Positions 8,631 to 17,215 of a stretch of DNA of 64,000 nucleotides are shown in pieces. The notes under the pieces were generated by a model. The model was not told the DNA's origin. It ran no database searches and saw only the letters and a list, made by a program, of their open reading frames with translations. A program made the position numbers and the translations under genes. The stretch covers positions 1 through 64,000 of the forward strand of contig CANMVA010000003.1 in the NCBI GenBank assembly GCA_947501355.1. Reading direction: 5' to 3'. Each line of letters starts with the position of its first letter. Positions within the stretch are counted from its first letter, which is position 1. This DNA is from an uncultured Paracoccaceae bacterium (GTDB lineage: Bacteria > Pseudomonadota > Alphaproteobacteria > Rhodobacterales > Rhodobacteraceae).

Positions 8631-10124
8631 TTAGAAAATGAAGTGATCTTCGGTCAGATCAGCAACTTGCAGTGTGGTGTTATCATCCTCGATCCGGAAG
8701 CGGTCGGAGCCGTATTGGATCAGCACGCCATAGCCCTTCTGGGTGAAATCCAGACGGCTGGTATCATAGAGAAAGAGGAACGCGCTGAGATCGAGCTTGT
8801 CTTGCGTGATGTCAAAATCGGTGACCGTATCCATACGGTTGTCGGGGGTGAAGACGAACACGTCCGCGCCTGCGCCGCCGGTCATGCTGTCCACGCCTGC
8901 GCCGTCGATCAGGCGGTCATTGCCTGCGCCGCCGTCAAGTGTGTCATCGCCGTCGCGGCCCACCAGCAGATCATCCAGCGCGGTGCCGGTCAGGGTGTTG
9001 GCCAGATCGTTGCCGTTCATGGAGGCGCCGAGATTGCCGAGATCAATGGTGAATTCGGTGATGCCGGTGTCGCTTCCGGCGGCGAAGACCTGAATATCGG
9101 TGCCGATCGCGCGGGCGGAAATGGTGGAGACGTTCTGCAGCGTCGTGTCGTTTCCATCCGCGATGCTGGTCAGATGATGGAGGCGGCCGTCGGAGGAAAG
9201 CTCGAACAGGGAAAGCCCATCGTCAGCACCGCCTGCAAGCACGAAAACGCGGTCGTTTACGGTCACGGTTTCGATGGCGCTGATGCCGCCAAAGCGGGTA
9301 TCGAGGCTGTCGATCTGGGTATCGGTTTCAAACAGACCCCCGAACGTGTTCACCTTGAGCGCGGACAGCGTGTTGGAGCCGGCGCCCCCGGCCAGCACGA
9401 AGAGGTTGCCGTCGACCAGCGCGGTGTCGAGCGCAGAGGGCGCGTTGATCGCAAAGCCATCCGCCGCGCCCAAATTGTCGCGTTCCTTGATGTTTCCGAA
9501 CCGGCCCATCCAGTAGGAGGAAATGCCATCGCCGGTCCCGTCTGCGGTGAAGAAATAGGTCTTTCCGTCGAGGGTTCCTTGGGCCATCGCGGTGATATCT
9601 TCGAGGTAGTTGTCGGCGGTGTCCGGCGTGTGCTTCTTGAAGCCGAGCGAAAGGTCGTCACGGACGTCGAAATGGCGAAAGCCGGACTGGTTGTGCTGGG
9701 CGGCGACAAGGAAGCTCTTGCCGTTGACTTGCAGCAAAAGCGTGTGGTCAAAATTGCCAATATTGGTGGGGGACGCGCCCAGATATTTGGTGCCGTTGAA
9801 GCTGCCGTCACTGTCCAGGTAATGCACCGCCATGCGGTTGTCATAGCGCCCCGACGGAAAGAGAGCCGCCTGACCATCGACCGTTCCCAGCGTGATCTGC
9901 GCAAGGCCAAGCGTGCCATACGCACCGCTATAGCCGAGGCTGTCCACATGGGTTGTCGGCCCGGTGATGTTGAAGACGTTCATGCCCCCGGTCGCCTCCG
10001 ACGCGGAGTAAAGAAACATGCTGCTGCCTATCTCGATCATATCCAGATCGCGCAGGCTTTGCAGATGCGGCAGCGCGGAGGTGCTGCCGGTGCCAAGTGT
10101 CGTAATATGCGTAAACTGAGCCAC
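8631..10124 (-). CDS. RTX-type calcium-binding secreted protein with repeat (propeller-like) N-terminal domain
   Basis: 497 aa. Residues about 1-360 form repeated units with FVLAGGADDGLSLFEL-like strands, suggestive of a beta-propeller. Residues about 375-430 carry RTX nonapeptides (GRDGDDTLDGGAGNDRL, GGAGADVFVF) that bind calcium and accompany type I secretion. No N-terminal signal peptide is present, as expected for a type I substrate, and the C-terminus ends in hydrophobic residues (DHFIF). GTG at 10124 is preferred over GTG at 10145 because AAAGGAG lies six bases upstream of it. The PrtD/HlyD exporter at 43.6-46.6 kb could be its exporter; that link is inference. Confidence 0.82.
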   Translation of the reverse strand: MAQFTHITTLGTGSTSALPHLQSLRDLDMIEIGSSMFLYSASEATGGMNVFNITGPTTHVDSLGYSGAYGTLGLAQITLGTVDGQAALFPSGRYDNRMAVHYLDSDGSFNGTKYLGASPTNIGNFDHTLLLQVNGKSFLVAAQHNQSGFRHFDVRDDLSLGFKKHTPDTADNYLEDITAMAQGTLDGKTYFFTADGTGDGISSYWMGRFGNIKERDNLGAADGFAINAPSALDTALVDGNLFVLAGGAGSNTLSALKVNTFGGLFETDTQIDSLDTRFGGISAIETVTVNDRVFVLAGGADDGLSLFELSSDGRLHHLTSIADGNDTTLQNVSTISARAIGTDIQVFAAGSDTGITEFTIDLGNLGASMNGNDLANTLTGTALDDLLVGRDGDDTLDGGAGNDRLIDGAGVDSMTGGAGADVFVFTPDNRMDTVTDFDITQDKLDLSAFLFLYDTSRLDFTQKGYGVLIQYGSDRFRIEDDNTTLQVADLTEDHFIF

Positions 10125-10343
10125 CCCCGGCTCCTTTCGGTCCACGCCCCCACGCTAACGTCAGATTGCGTGATCCGGGTTAACGGTCGGTTAGGGAATT
10201 GCGGTGATTTCAAGGTATTTTGGCGGCGGTTTCATGCGGTGACGATGGTCCGGCGCTCGCCTGGGGCATCGCCCCGCCCACCGTCCCGTGCGCGCTCCCC
10301 CGCCGGAAGCCCGGAGCGACGCACGCAGTGCGGCGCAACTGCT

Positions 10344-10559
10344 TTACTTGTAGCGCGCCCTGCGATCCCCGAAATCCCGCACCCGTTTGCGCCACGCCTT
10401 GTAGCTGCCCGGTTTCAGCGTGTCGCGCATGAGCGCTTTGACATGCTTCTCGCTGAGACCGTATTCGCGTTCGATGTCTTCAAAGCTGACATGATCCGCA
10501 AGCGCCATCTGGACGATGTCGCTGAGATGGGCCGCGGTGAGGTCGGAGCGTCGGGTCAC
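10344..10559 (-). CDS. TIGR03643/DUF2805 family small protein
   Basis: 71 aa. The sequence (AAHLSDIVQMALADHVSF, then YGLSEKHVKALMR and SYKAWRKRVRDF) matches the TIGR03643 pattern: a short helical protein with a helix-turn-helix-like core, widespread in proteobacteria and of unknown role. GTG at 10559 starts the conserved protein; a longer frame to 10697 reads non-homologous sequence inside the neighbour. It lies 4 bp downstream of the CIA30-like gene, so the two are probably one transcript. Confidence 0.75.
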   Translation of the reverse strand: MTRRSDLTAAHLSDIVQMALADHVSFEDIEREYGLSEKHVKALMRDTLKPGSYKAWRKRVRDFGDRRARYK

Positions 10560-10563
10560 GGGT

Positions 10564-11055
10564 TCAGTCCCGATAAAGATGCACGCCTGCGACCGCAATC
10601 TCGGCGCGCATTTCGCGCCCGATGGCGAGGATACCGATGCGGCGCAGGCGGGCCGGATCGAAGGTGGCGTCGGTTTTGTGAGGGGCCATTTCGGCAAAGG
10701 GCAGGCGCACGGTCTGCCATGTGTCGGGCGCTATGAACTCGGTGCGGAAGGATTGCCAAGGGCGGCTCAGCGCATCGGTGCGCAGGCGGAAATCATAGGT
10801 GGCGTCGTTGCCGCAAATCTCGAGCGCGAAGCCGTCCCAATCGCTGGCGTCATAGAGGTCGCCATCGGGGGTTAGATCGGCTGCGATCTGCACAAAGCCT
10901 CCGTTGTTATCGAGCGAGACATCGCCGCGCAGGACGGTGGCTTGACGGCCTTGATAGGTCTCGACCGATAGGCCACCGGTCGAGACGCCGCCCATGACGG
11001 TGTCGGCGACATATTCCCAATCGAGTGTGAGGCGGTGCGTGTCCATGCTTTGCAT
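10564..11055 (-). CDS. CIA30 family protein (complex I intermediate-associated protein 30-like)
   Basis: 163 aa. It has the CIA30 domain signature: DTVMGGVSTGGL near the N-terminus, LRGDVSLDNNGGFVQI near residue 45, DASDWDGFALEICGN near 70 and RRIGILAIGR near 140. The fold is a galactose-binding-like beta sandwich. In mitochondria CIA30/NDUFAF1 assists complex I assembly; bacterial members are soluble proteins of unproven role. ATG at 11055 or 11046 (MDT) are both possible and neither has a clear ribosome site. It is followed directly by the TIGR03643 gene. Confidence 0.8.
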   Translation of the reverse strand: MQSMDTHRLTLDWEYVADTVMGGVSTGGLSVETYQGRQATVLRGDVSLDNNGGFVQIAADLTPDGDLYDASDWDGFALEICGNDATYDFRLRTDALSRPWQSFRTEFIAPDTWQTVRLPFAEMAPHKTDATFDPARLRRIGILAIGREMRAEIAVAGVHLYRD

Positions 11056-11077
11056 ATAGCGGTGAAACGCGCGCGGC

Positions 11078-12016
11078 CTAGCCCGACATCAGCAGCGTGA
11101 CGTGGTAAAAGACGGGGGCTGCGAAAATTGCGCTGTCGAGTTGGTCCAGAAAGCCGCCTTGGCCGGGGATCAGGTGGGACCAATCCTTGACGCCCTTGTC
11201 ACGCTTGATGGCGGCGAAGACGAGGTTGCCGAACATGCCGGTGACCGAGGCAAGCGCGGCTATGGCGGCGGCGGCCCCGATGCCGAACGGGGTGATCCAG
11301 CTGAGGAGTGCACCCGTGGCAGCCGCGCAAGCGATGCCGGTCGCCATGCCTTCCAGCGTTTTGGGCGAGAGGCTGGGCGCGATGCGGCGCTTGCCAAAAC
11401 GGCGGCCCGCGAAATACTCCATCAGATCGCCGATCTGGACGACCATCACGAAGAAGACGATCAGCAGCACGGTCTGGCCGCTGTCGCCGCCCGGTTTGGT
11501 GTTGAGCAACGCGGGCACGTGGCTGATGCAGTAGACGCAGATCATGAGCGCCCATTGCGTCTCCGCCACGCGGGAGAGGAAGCGGTTGTGATCGCCCCTG
11601 AGCGCGCTGACGATGGGCAGCAGCAGGAAAGCGTAGACCGGGATAAACACGGTGAAAAGCCCGGTCAGATCGAAGCCGACAAACACGTATTGCAGGGGCA
11701 GGATCACGAAGAAGGCAAGCGCAAGGGACAGGTGATCGGCCTGGCGTTTGTCGGTGAAGGTGAGGAATTCGCGCAGGGCTGCGAAGCTGGCGAAGGCGAA
11801 GAGCAGCATCAGCGCGACGGGGCCAATAAGCGCGGTGATCGTGAAGAGGATCACCATGATCCACCACGACATCAGGCGGGTGAGGAAGGTCTGCACGACG
11901 GGGTTCGTGCGCCCCGGTCCAACGCGCCCGCGCAGGGCTTCACCCACGACGGTGAGCGCGCTGAGCACGGCGACGACGCCGCCAAAGAGGTAGAGGATAT
12001 TGGTGGTGGTTTCCAT
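11078..12016 (-). CDS. CdsA-like phosphatidate cytidylyltransferase
   Basis: 312 aa with about eight hydrophobic segments. The C-terminal third shows the CTP-transferase layout: GDLMEYFAGRRFGKRRIAP and SPKTLEGMATG, then KDWSHLIPGQGGFLDQLDS, matching the CDP-diglyceride synthetase signature (S-x-K-x-x-x-G and GxxDRxDS with Leu/Gln substitutions near the signature start). It would make CDP-diacylglycerol from phosphatidate and CTP at the inner membrane. The Arg of the usual DRxDS is Gln here, so a paralogue with altered activity is possible. ATG at 12016 overlaps the stop of the PlsC-like gene (TGATG), so the pair runs in pathway order. Confidence 0.8.
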   Translation of the reverse strand: METTTNILYLFGGVVAVLSALTVVGEALRGRVGPGRTNPVVQTFLTRLMSWWIMVILFTITALIGPVALMLLFAFASFAALREFLTFTDKRQADHLSLALAFFVILPLQYVFVGFDLTGLFTVFIPVYAFLLLPIVSALRGDHNRFLSRVAETQWALMICVYCISHVPALLNTKPGGDSGQTVLLIVFFVMVVQIGDLMEYFAGRRFGKRRIAPSLSPKTLEGMATGIACAAATGALLSWITPFGIGAAAAIAALASVTGMFGNLVFAAIKRDKGVKDWSHLIPGQGGFLDQLDSAIFAAPVFYHVTLLMSG

Positions 12017-12672
12017 CACCGCTCCCCCTCTGGTGCGAGGGCGACAAGAGCGTCTGCGGCGCGTTTGAGGAAGGCGTCTTTGTCTTCGTTGTCGCCGACA
12101 TGGATCGGCGCACCGAAGGTGACGGTGCAGATGAGCGGCAGGGGGATGACCTCCCCCTTGGGCATGATCGTGGTCAGGTTGGCGACCCATGTGGGGACCA
12201 GATCGACGTCCGGGTGCGAGACCCCCATATTGTAGAGCCCGGCGCGGAAGGGCAGCAGCGGATCGTCGGTCATGTTGCGATTGCCTTCGGGGAAAATGAT
12301 CAGGCTGGAGCCTTCATCGAGAGCGGTGCGGATCGCCTCCATCGGGTCATCGGTGCGCGCCTCGGGGCGGCGGTCGACGAGGACGCAGTTGAAGACCTCC
12401 GGCCCCACGAAGGCGCGCAGCTTGTTCTTGAGCCAATAGTCCGCCGCCGCCACGGGCCGCGTCTTGGCGCGCATGTGGTGCGGCAACACCGTCCAGATCA
12501 TCGGCATATCGGCGTTGGAGACATGATTGGCGTAGTAAACGCGCTGCTTGTCGACAGGCTCGATCCCGCGCCATTCGGCGCGCACAGCGGTGATGAAGCG
12601 GGCGATGAACGCGAGAAGGTGGCCTGTGAGGCGGGCGGCGATCCAGCGATAGAGGGGGGGAGTACGCGTCAT
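12016..12672 (-). CDS. PlsC-like 1-acylglycerol-3-phosphate acyltransferase
   Basis: 218 aa. It contains the acyltransferase HX4D motif (NHVSNADMP, about residues 49-57) and the FPEGNR motif (about 127-132) that binds the phosphate of the acceptor. These are the catalytic and binding boxes of the PlsC family. An N-terminal amphipathic or hydrophobic helix (HLLAFIARFITAV) would attach it to the membrane. It is followed immediately by the CdsA-like gene, whose substrate is the PlsC product phosphatidate. A housekeeping plsC may exist elsewhere; this pair could serve a specialised lipid. Confidence 0.83.
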   Translation of the reverse strand: MTRTPPLYRWIAARLTGHLLAFIARFITAVRAEWRGIEPVDKQRVYYANHVSNADMPMIWTVLPHHMRAKTRPVAAADYWLKNKLRAFVGPEVFNCVLVDRRPEARTDDPMEAIRTALDEGSSLIIFPEGNRNMTDDPLLPFRAGLYNMGVSHPDVDLVPTWVANLTTIMPKGEVIPLPLICTVTFGAPIHVGDNEDKDAFLKRAADALVALAPEGER

Positions 12673-13056
12673 GGGGCGACGTTGGCTGACGTTGGGGCAA
12701 AAGGGAAGGGGGTGATGATGGTTCGGTCTATGAGGGAATCGAAGAGAGGATTGGCGAAGGGTGACGTGACACGAAAAGGAGGCCGGTCAGGCGACCGATC
12801 TGGCTTTTGAGGCCATCCTATTTGCAAGGGCCCTGGACGATAGAGGTCTGCACTTTCGCTTGCTCGGACCTCAGATGCGGAAGCGCCCGTCTGGTCTTTG
12901 CAGCTTAGTGAAACGACAGTCTTGACCAAAATTCTGAAAAGCTCATTATCCTTGGCATATTACGAAAGCCTGTCAGTTTACTATTTTTGCATTTATCCAA
13001 GGTAGGCTTCGACGAGTTTTTATTCTTTTCGACCATCTGCTGATCGTGAAATTGCA
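12673..13056. other. Intergenic region before the Wza-like gene
   Basis: 384 bp between divergent genes. The first 150 bp is G-rich, the rest AT-richer toward the export gene, as expected of a promoter region. A 30-base stretch at 12681-12710 resembles 39261-39292 (13 exact bases at the 5' end, then a few mismatches). No convincing gene is seen. Confidence 0.5.
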
Positions 13057-14319
13057 TTGAAAAATTTACTGAACTCTCTTCGTCCCTGCTGGTCCTTCGT
13101 TCGCAAAGTGCCGGGCGTGGTGACATTATGCGCTGTCCTCCTTTTTTCGCAAACTATGCAGGCGTCTTCGCAAGAGGGTGCCTATAGGTTGCAGCCCGGC
13201 GATGAGTTGTCGGTGACGTATCTGGGCCTGCAGCCGGCCCCCCATGTCTCGGCGATTGGCATCAATGGCGAGATCAGTTTTCCTTTTCTGGGCACGCTTC
13301 AAGCAAGCGGGCTGACGCTGCCAGAACTTGAAAAAGAGATCGGCCGTGCGGCTGTGGGGGTCGAGGTTCCAAACCTCATTGGGCGTGAACCGGCTTTTGT
13401 TGTCTTGAATGAGTACGACCTTTTTCTGGAGGTAGCGCGGTTTCGGCCAATCACGATCAGTGGGTCTGTTGGATCACCCGGCCTTGTTGATTTCGCCCCC
13501 GGAATGACTGTCCGGAGTGTCATTGGTGCCAGTGGTGGTCTCGCATCAACGGCAATTGGAGCCGGGCCGGGGGGCGAAGCGCCGGCGCAACTGTCTGCGG
13601 CACTGCGGTTGGGGCAGATGATCCAAGCTCGAAAAATCAAGAACACAGTTCTTTTGGCGAACCCATCCTCGGTTGATGATGTTTCTGAGGAAAGCCGCAC
13701 CGCGCTTGAGGGGCTGCTTGGGGATGCGGATGCCACGTTGATGCTTGATGAAATCCGGCTGGCCATTGAAGACCGGCGCGACACGGACGATGCGCTCGGC
13801 GCGCGTATCGAATTGGTTGACCAAAGGCTAAGCAGACTGAGCACTGCCTTGGACAATTACACCACAGCCTCCGTCGCAGAAGAAGACCGCCTTGCGCGCA
13901 TTCTTGAAATGATGGACCGGGGTTTGACCACGGCCGAGACCGTCAACGCAACGCGAATGGCGGCGCTGGCTGCGTCGACGCGCCTTTTGACGATTGAAGG
14001 TGATCTGTTTGCGACCGAAGCTGAACGCGAGCGGCTTGTTTCAGAGATGGAGCAGGCGAAAAATGCCTATCGGAGTGATCTGATTGCTGAACGTCAGTCG
14101 CTGGATCAGGAGCTTTTGCAACTTCAAGGACGGATCGGGGGGCTTGAAGCCTTCTTACTGGCGACCGAGAGCATGACGGATTTGCCCTTCACGACCCAGA
14201 TCGAGGTGGTGTTGTACCGCGGCGTCGGCGAGGACGAAAAACGAATGGTGGTTCCCATGGGGGAATTGGTGCAACCGGGCGATATCATCGACGTGCAGGT
14301 CACGTTTGCAGAGCGATAA
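13057..14319 (+). CDS. Wza-like polysaccharide export protein with coiled coil
   Basis: 420 aa. A signal peptide-like N-terminus (about residues 18-37) precedes the polysaccharide export domain (YRLQPGDELSVTYLG), then a SLBB-like domain (ITISGSVGSPGLVDFAPGMTV). Residues about 205-370 are charged and likely coiled coil, and the end returns to a beta segment with MGELVQPGDIIDV. Such proteins form the periplasmic/outer-membrane conduit that works with Wzz. No lipobox Cys is evident, unlike E. coli Wza. The proposed start is TTG at 13057, since no ATG precedes the signal peptide; GTG codons at about 13108 are alternatives. It is alone on the plus strand, convergent with the aminotransferase gene. 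Confidence 0.83.
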   Translation: MKNLLNSLRPCWSFVRKVPGVVTLCAVLLFSQTMQASSQEGAYRLQPGDELSVTYLGLQPAPHVSAIGINGEISFPFLGTLQASGLTLPELEKEIGRAAVGVEVPNLIGREPAFVVLNEYDLFLEVARFRPITISGSVGSPGLVDFAPGMTVRSVIGASGGLASTAIGAGPGGEAPAQLSAALRLGQMIQARKIKNTVLLANPSSVDDVSEESRTALEGLLGDADATLMLDEIRLAIEDRRDTDDALGARIELVDQRLSRLSTALDNYTTASVAEEDRLARILEMMDRGLTTAETVNATRMAALAASTRLLTIEGDLFATEAERERLVSEMEQAKNAYRSDLIAERQSLDQELLQLQGRIGGLEAFLLATESMTDLPFTTQIEVVLYRGVGEDEKRMVVPMGELVQPGDIIDVQVTFAER

Positions 14320-14409
14320 GCGAGGCGCGCGCGGGTGCTTTCGAAAGCCTAAGCAAAATCGTGGCACGCCTTTTGGCCGGTCGAAATGGCGGGCCCTTTT
14401 TCGGTCGTC

Positions 14410-15600
14410 TTAGCCTTTGGCATGCGCCTTTTGCGAAGAGCGGGTCGCCTGCTTGGATATTTTGCTGAGCACATCAGCCAACGCGGCCATTTTTTCTTCG
14501 GTTTGAGCAGGGTCGACAAGAAAGGCGAGGCTGGTTTCCCCCAACTCTTGCGCCACGGGAAGGCGCGCTGACGCGCCTTGATTAAGTTCTCCAAAGACCT
14601 TTTCGCGATAGATCTCTGGACAACTGCCCGTGAGCGCCTGAAAGCCACTGGCTCTGATCTCGTCCAGAATGCGTTCACGATCCCACCCGCTGGCAAGGGC
14701 TTTGGGTCGCAGAAACGCGTAAAGGCGGTAATAGGCGTGCGTGACGTCGGTGTTGGGTTGCGGCACCCTGAACAAGGGATCATCCGACAAGGCGTCGATG
14801 AGAATTTGCGCGTTGCGCGTTCTGGTGTGCCGCCAGTCGTACAGGCGCTTGAGCTGAACAGAGCCGAGGGCGGCTTGCATCCCGGTCATGCGTAAATTGG
14901 TGCCGACAGGGCCATCATGAAGCCACCGGAACCCTGGCATTTCTGCGGGGGCCATCACCGTCGCACGGTTTTTGCCGTGATCTTTGAAGCTCCACGCGCG
15001 GGCGAAAAGTGTGTCGTCATTCGTGACCAGAATGCCGCCCTCGCCACCGGTCGTCATGATCTTGTCCTGACAGAATGAGAACGACCCGAATATGCTGAAG
15101 CTGCCGACATGCTGCCCGGCGATTTCGGCACCATGCGCCTGTGCGCAATCCTCGATGACCCAGAGGCCGTTTGCATCGGCCAGATCGAGAAGGCCCGCCA
15201 TATCGCACGGCCAACCCGCATGATGAACCGCGAGGATGCCGCGCGTTCTTGGCGTGATCAAAGGGGCGACCGTCGCCGCCGTAATATTCTGGCTGTCCCG
15301 ATCGACATCGGCAAAGACCGGCGTGGCTCCGGCGAGCATCACGCAGGACGCCGATACGACGAAACTGCGCGGGGAGACGATTACCTCGTCGTCCGGCTCA
15401 AGATCAAGAACGCGCAAGGCGGTGTCGAGTGTCACGCTGCCATTGGCCATCGCGATGGCGTGCTGGGTGCCGACGAGGTCCGCAAAGTCGGTTTCAAAAG
15501 CACCGACCTCGGGACCTGTCCACGCGTTCACGCGCCCGGACCGCAAGACACGGTTAACCGCTTCTATTTGTTCATCGTCGAAGACAGGCCAGTTTGACAT
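14410..15600 (-). CDS. DegT/DnrJ/EryC1/StrS family sugar aminotransferase
   Basis: 396 aa PLP enzyme of the type that converts 4-keto (or 3-keto) nucleotide sugars to amino sugars using glutamate. PLP-contact residues are visible: VIEDCAQAHGA (Asp near 151) and FSFCQDKIMTTGGEGG with the Schiff-base Lys at about residue 180. ATG at 15600 has AAGGA eight bases upstream; the longer frame to 15648 is rejected. It heads toward the same end as the PIG-L, formyltransferase and PglC-like genes and is last in that run. The dehydratase at 27685-29769 could supply its 4-keto substrate, and the formyltransferase could act next. Confidence 0.9.
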   Translation of the reverse strand: MSNWPVFDDEQIEAVNRVLRSGRVNAWTGPEVGAFETDFADLVGTQHAIAMANGSVTLDTALRVLDLEPDDEVIVSPRSFVVSASCVMLAGATPVFADVDRDSQNITAATVAPLITPRTRGILAVHHAGWPCDMAGLLDLADANGLWVIEDCAQAHGAEIAGQHVGSFSIFGSFSFCQDKIMTTGGEGGILVTNDDTLFARAWSFKDHGKNRATVMAPAEMPGFRWLHDGPVGTNLRMTGMQAALGSVQLKRLYDWRHTRTRNAQILIDALSDDPLFRVPQPNTDVTHAYYRLYAFLRPKALASGWDRERILDEIRASGFQALTGSCPEIYREKVFGELNQGASARLPVAQELGETSLAFLVDPAQTEEKMAALADVLSKISKQATRSSQKAHAKG

Positions 15601-15611
15601 TGTGATCGTCC

Positions 15612-16301
15612 TTACAAAACCATGCGCACGGGCACGAATGCTTCGCATGCGTCGCGGTGAACTGTCGCGCCGCGGAGTGTTGCGAGCGCCTTCAAAACCT
15701 CGGGTGAGCGCTCATGTGGCGGCTGCCGAACCTGGCTTTCATAAAGTGCGAAAGCGTCAAGTTTGGCGTCGAGCGTTTCGCTGATGTCGACAAAAACCGA
15801 TGGGATAAAACCCGGTGTCAGATGCGGGGCATTCCAGTTGGTCTCGGACAGAGTCTCATAGGCCATCAGGATTGGCGGGTAAGTCGATTGATGCGGGCGG
15901 CTTGCAACAAGGCTGGAGGTAAAGCAGGCCTGATGATCAAGATGCATATCGCCGGGATGCGGCAACAGGATGATCTCGGGGTCGAGTTTCTGCACCAGCC
16001 CGGAAATTCCGGCATTCAGGTCGGCGTGGGAGGTCTCGGAGAGTTCGGCAGCAGGGAAGCCCAGCCAATGAATTTCGGTGACACCCAGCCGGTCATTGGC
16101 CTTCTTGGCCTCCGCGCGCACGCGGTCTGTCTGGGCGGAACTATACCGGGGCGGGCCGCCGCTTGTGACGACGCAGACATGCACCTCGCGGCCCTCGGAC
16201 GCCAAGCGCGCCATGGTTCCGCCGGCCCCTAGGACTTCATCATCAGGATGAGGCGCGATGACCAGGACGGGGCCACCCTTCGTTGCGAAACCAAACGTCA
16301 T
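15612..16301 (-). CDS. PIG-L family N-acetylsugar deacetylase
   Basis: 229 aa. The zinc-binding motif APHPDDEVLGAGG is near residue 15 and a second metal-binding element MHLDHQ near residue 118, as in GlcNAc-PI, MshB and BshB deacetylases. It would remove an N-acetyl group from a sugar, perhaps of the nucleotide or lipid-linked intermediate. ATG at 16301 forms an ATGA overlap with the formyltransferase gene. Because formyl transfer needs a free amine, a deacetylase next to a formyltransferase could expose an amine at C2 or elsewhere, but which sugar it acts on is not shown. Confidence 0.85.
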   Translation of the reverse strand: MTFGFATKGGPVLVIAPHPDDEVLGAGGTMARLASEGREVHVCVVTSGGPPRYSSAQTDRVRAEAKKANDRLGVTEIHWLGFPAAELSETSHADLNAGISGLVQKLDPEIILLPHPGDMHLDHQACFTSSLVASRPHQSTYPPILMAYETLSETNWNAPHLTPGFIPSVFVDISETLDAKLDAFALYESQVRQPPHERSPEVLKALATLRGATVHRDACEAFVPVRMVL

Positions 16302-17215
16302 TTCGGCGCTCCTGCGAGAAAGGTGTGGACACGTGGCGGCGCGGGTGCGCCTTCCCAGCTTGTGATGTCGATGCTTTTTGTGTCGCCGCATGCAACGGTG
16401 AAGGTATTCCCTTCAACGGCCTGAATCTGTCCGGGCAGACCGATGAAATATCCCTCGCGCGGGTGCTTCCGGGCATTGGTCAGGACCAATCGTGTGCCGT
16501 CTTCGTTGTGGGTAAATGCACCCGGGTAGGGGGGGCCGGCGGCGCGGATCAGGCGTTCGATTTCTTCCGCAGGACGCGACCAGTCGATATATCCATCGGT
16601 CGCGCGGCGGCGCGCACAGACGCTTGCCAAGCTGTCGTCTTGCGGGTCCGCGGGGATGTCGCCGTCTGCGATCCGCATGACGAGGGCGGGGAGCATTTCG
16701 GAAAGAGCCGTGATCTGCTTTTCATACAAGGTCGCGGCGGTTTCACGTTCGGGGTCAACCGGGATCAGGCGTTGGCTTGCAATGGCGCCGGTATCAGCCC
16801 CGTCCCCAAGCCAGAAGAGCGATGCGCCTGTTTCGCGAAGCCCGAGCAGGATTGTCCAGGGAATAACACCGCGCCCCCGCAGACGCGGTAAGGCTGACGG
16901 ATGAAAGCCCAAGTTGCCGATCTTGGGAAGAATACGCAGGGCCGGACCACAGAGTTGCGACCACCCGATGACCAAGATGAGATCGGGGCCAACCTCGGCA
17001 ATGCGTTGCAGGGTTTCGGGCGCCTCTGACTTCGGTGAGCGGTGAAGCGGCACCGAATAGGCGTCGCAGATGGGCCCTAGATCAGCAAAATCGGAATGCC
17101 GATGCGCCAGATCGAGAGGTAGGGTCACGACAAGCTGGGGCGGTAGCCCCGCTTTGCATAAGGCATCGAGCGCTTTGGCCGATCCTTCAACGGCACCGAT
17201 GAAAACAGTTCTCAC
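16298..17215 (-). CDS. Formyltransferase, sugar N-formyltransferase or Fmt-like
   Basis: 305 aa. The N-terminal Rossmann formyl-transfer domain has the FHPSALPRLRGRG loop (about 104-116) and the DTGAI segment (Asp at about 141), the His and Asp of the family triad; a C-terminal domain (YIDWSRPAEEIERLIRAA) is Fmt-like. The family Asn that normally sits two residues before the His (N-x-H) is Gly here (about residue 103), with Asn at 101 instead. Context (aminotransferase, deacetylase, PglC-like) favours a sugar amine acceptor and N10-formyl-THF donor. GTG at 17215 gives a GTGA overlap with the upstream gene. Confidence 0.82.
   Translation of the reverse strand: MRTVFIGAVEGSAKALDALCKAGLPPQLVVTLPLDLAHRHSDFADLGPICDAYSVPLHRSPKSEAPETLQRIAEVGPDLILVIGWSQLCGPALRILPKIGNLGFHPSALPRLRGRGVIPWTILLGLRETGASLFWLGDGADTGAIASQRLIPVDPERETAATLYEKQITALSEMLPALVMRIADGDIPADPQDDSLASVCARRRATDGYIDWSRPAEEIERLIRAAGPPYPGAFTHNEDGTRLVLTNARKHPREGYFIGLPGQIQAVEGNTFTVACGDTKSIDITSWEGAPAPPRVHTFLAGAPK

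Noticed and set aside
8229-10736. Plus-strand 835 aa open frame opposite the RTX gene
   Set aside because: It lies antisense to a gene with clear calcium-binding repeats and has no recognisable domain; long antisense frames are common in GC-rich DNA.
11102-12235. Plus-strand 377 aa open frame opposite the CdsA-like gene
   Set aside because: Antisense to a membrane protein with CdsA motifs; its protein is an unstructured charged stretch without homology.
12669-12929. Minus-strand 86 aa open frame upstream of the PlsC-like gene
   Set aside because: No coding bias and no homology; spans a likely promoter region.
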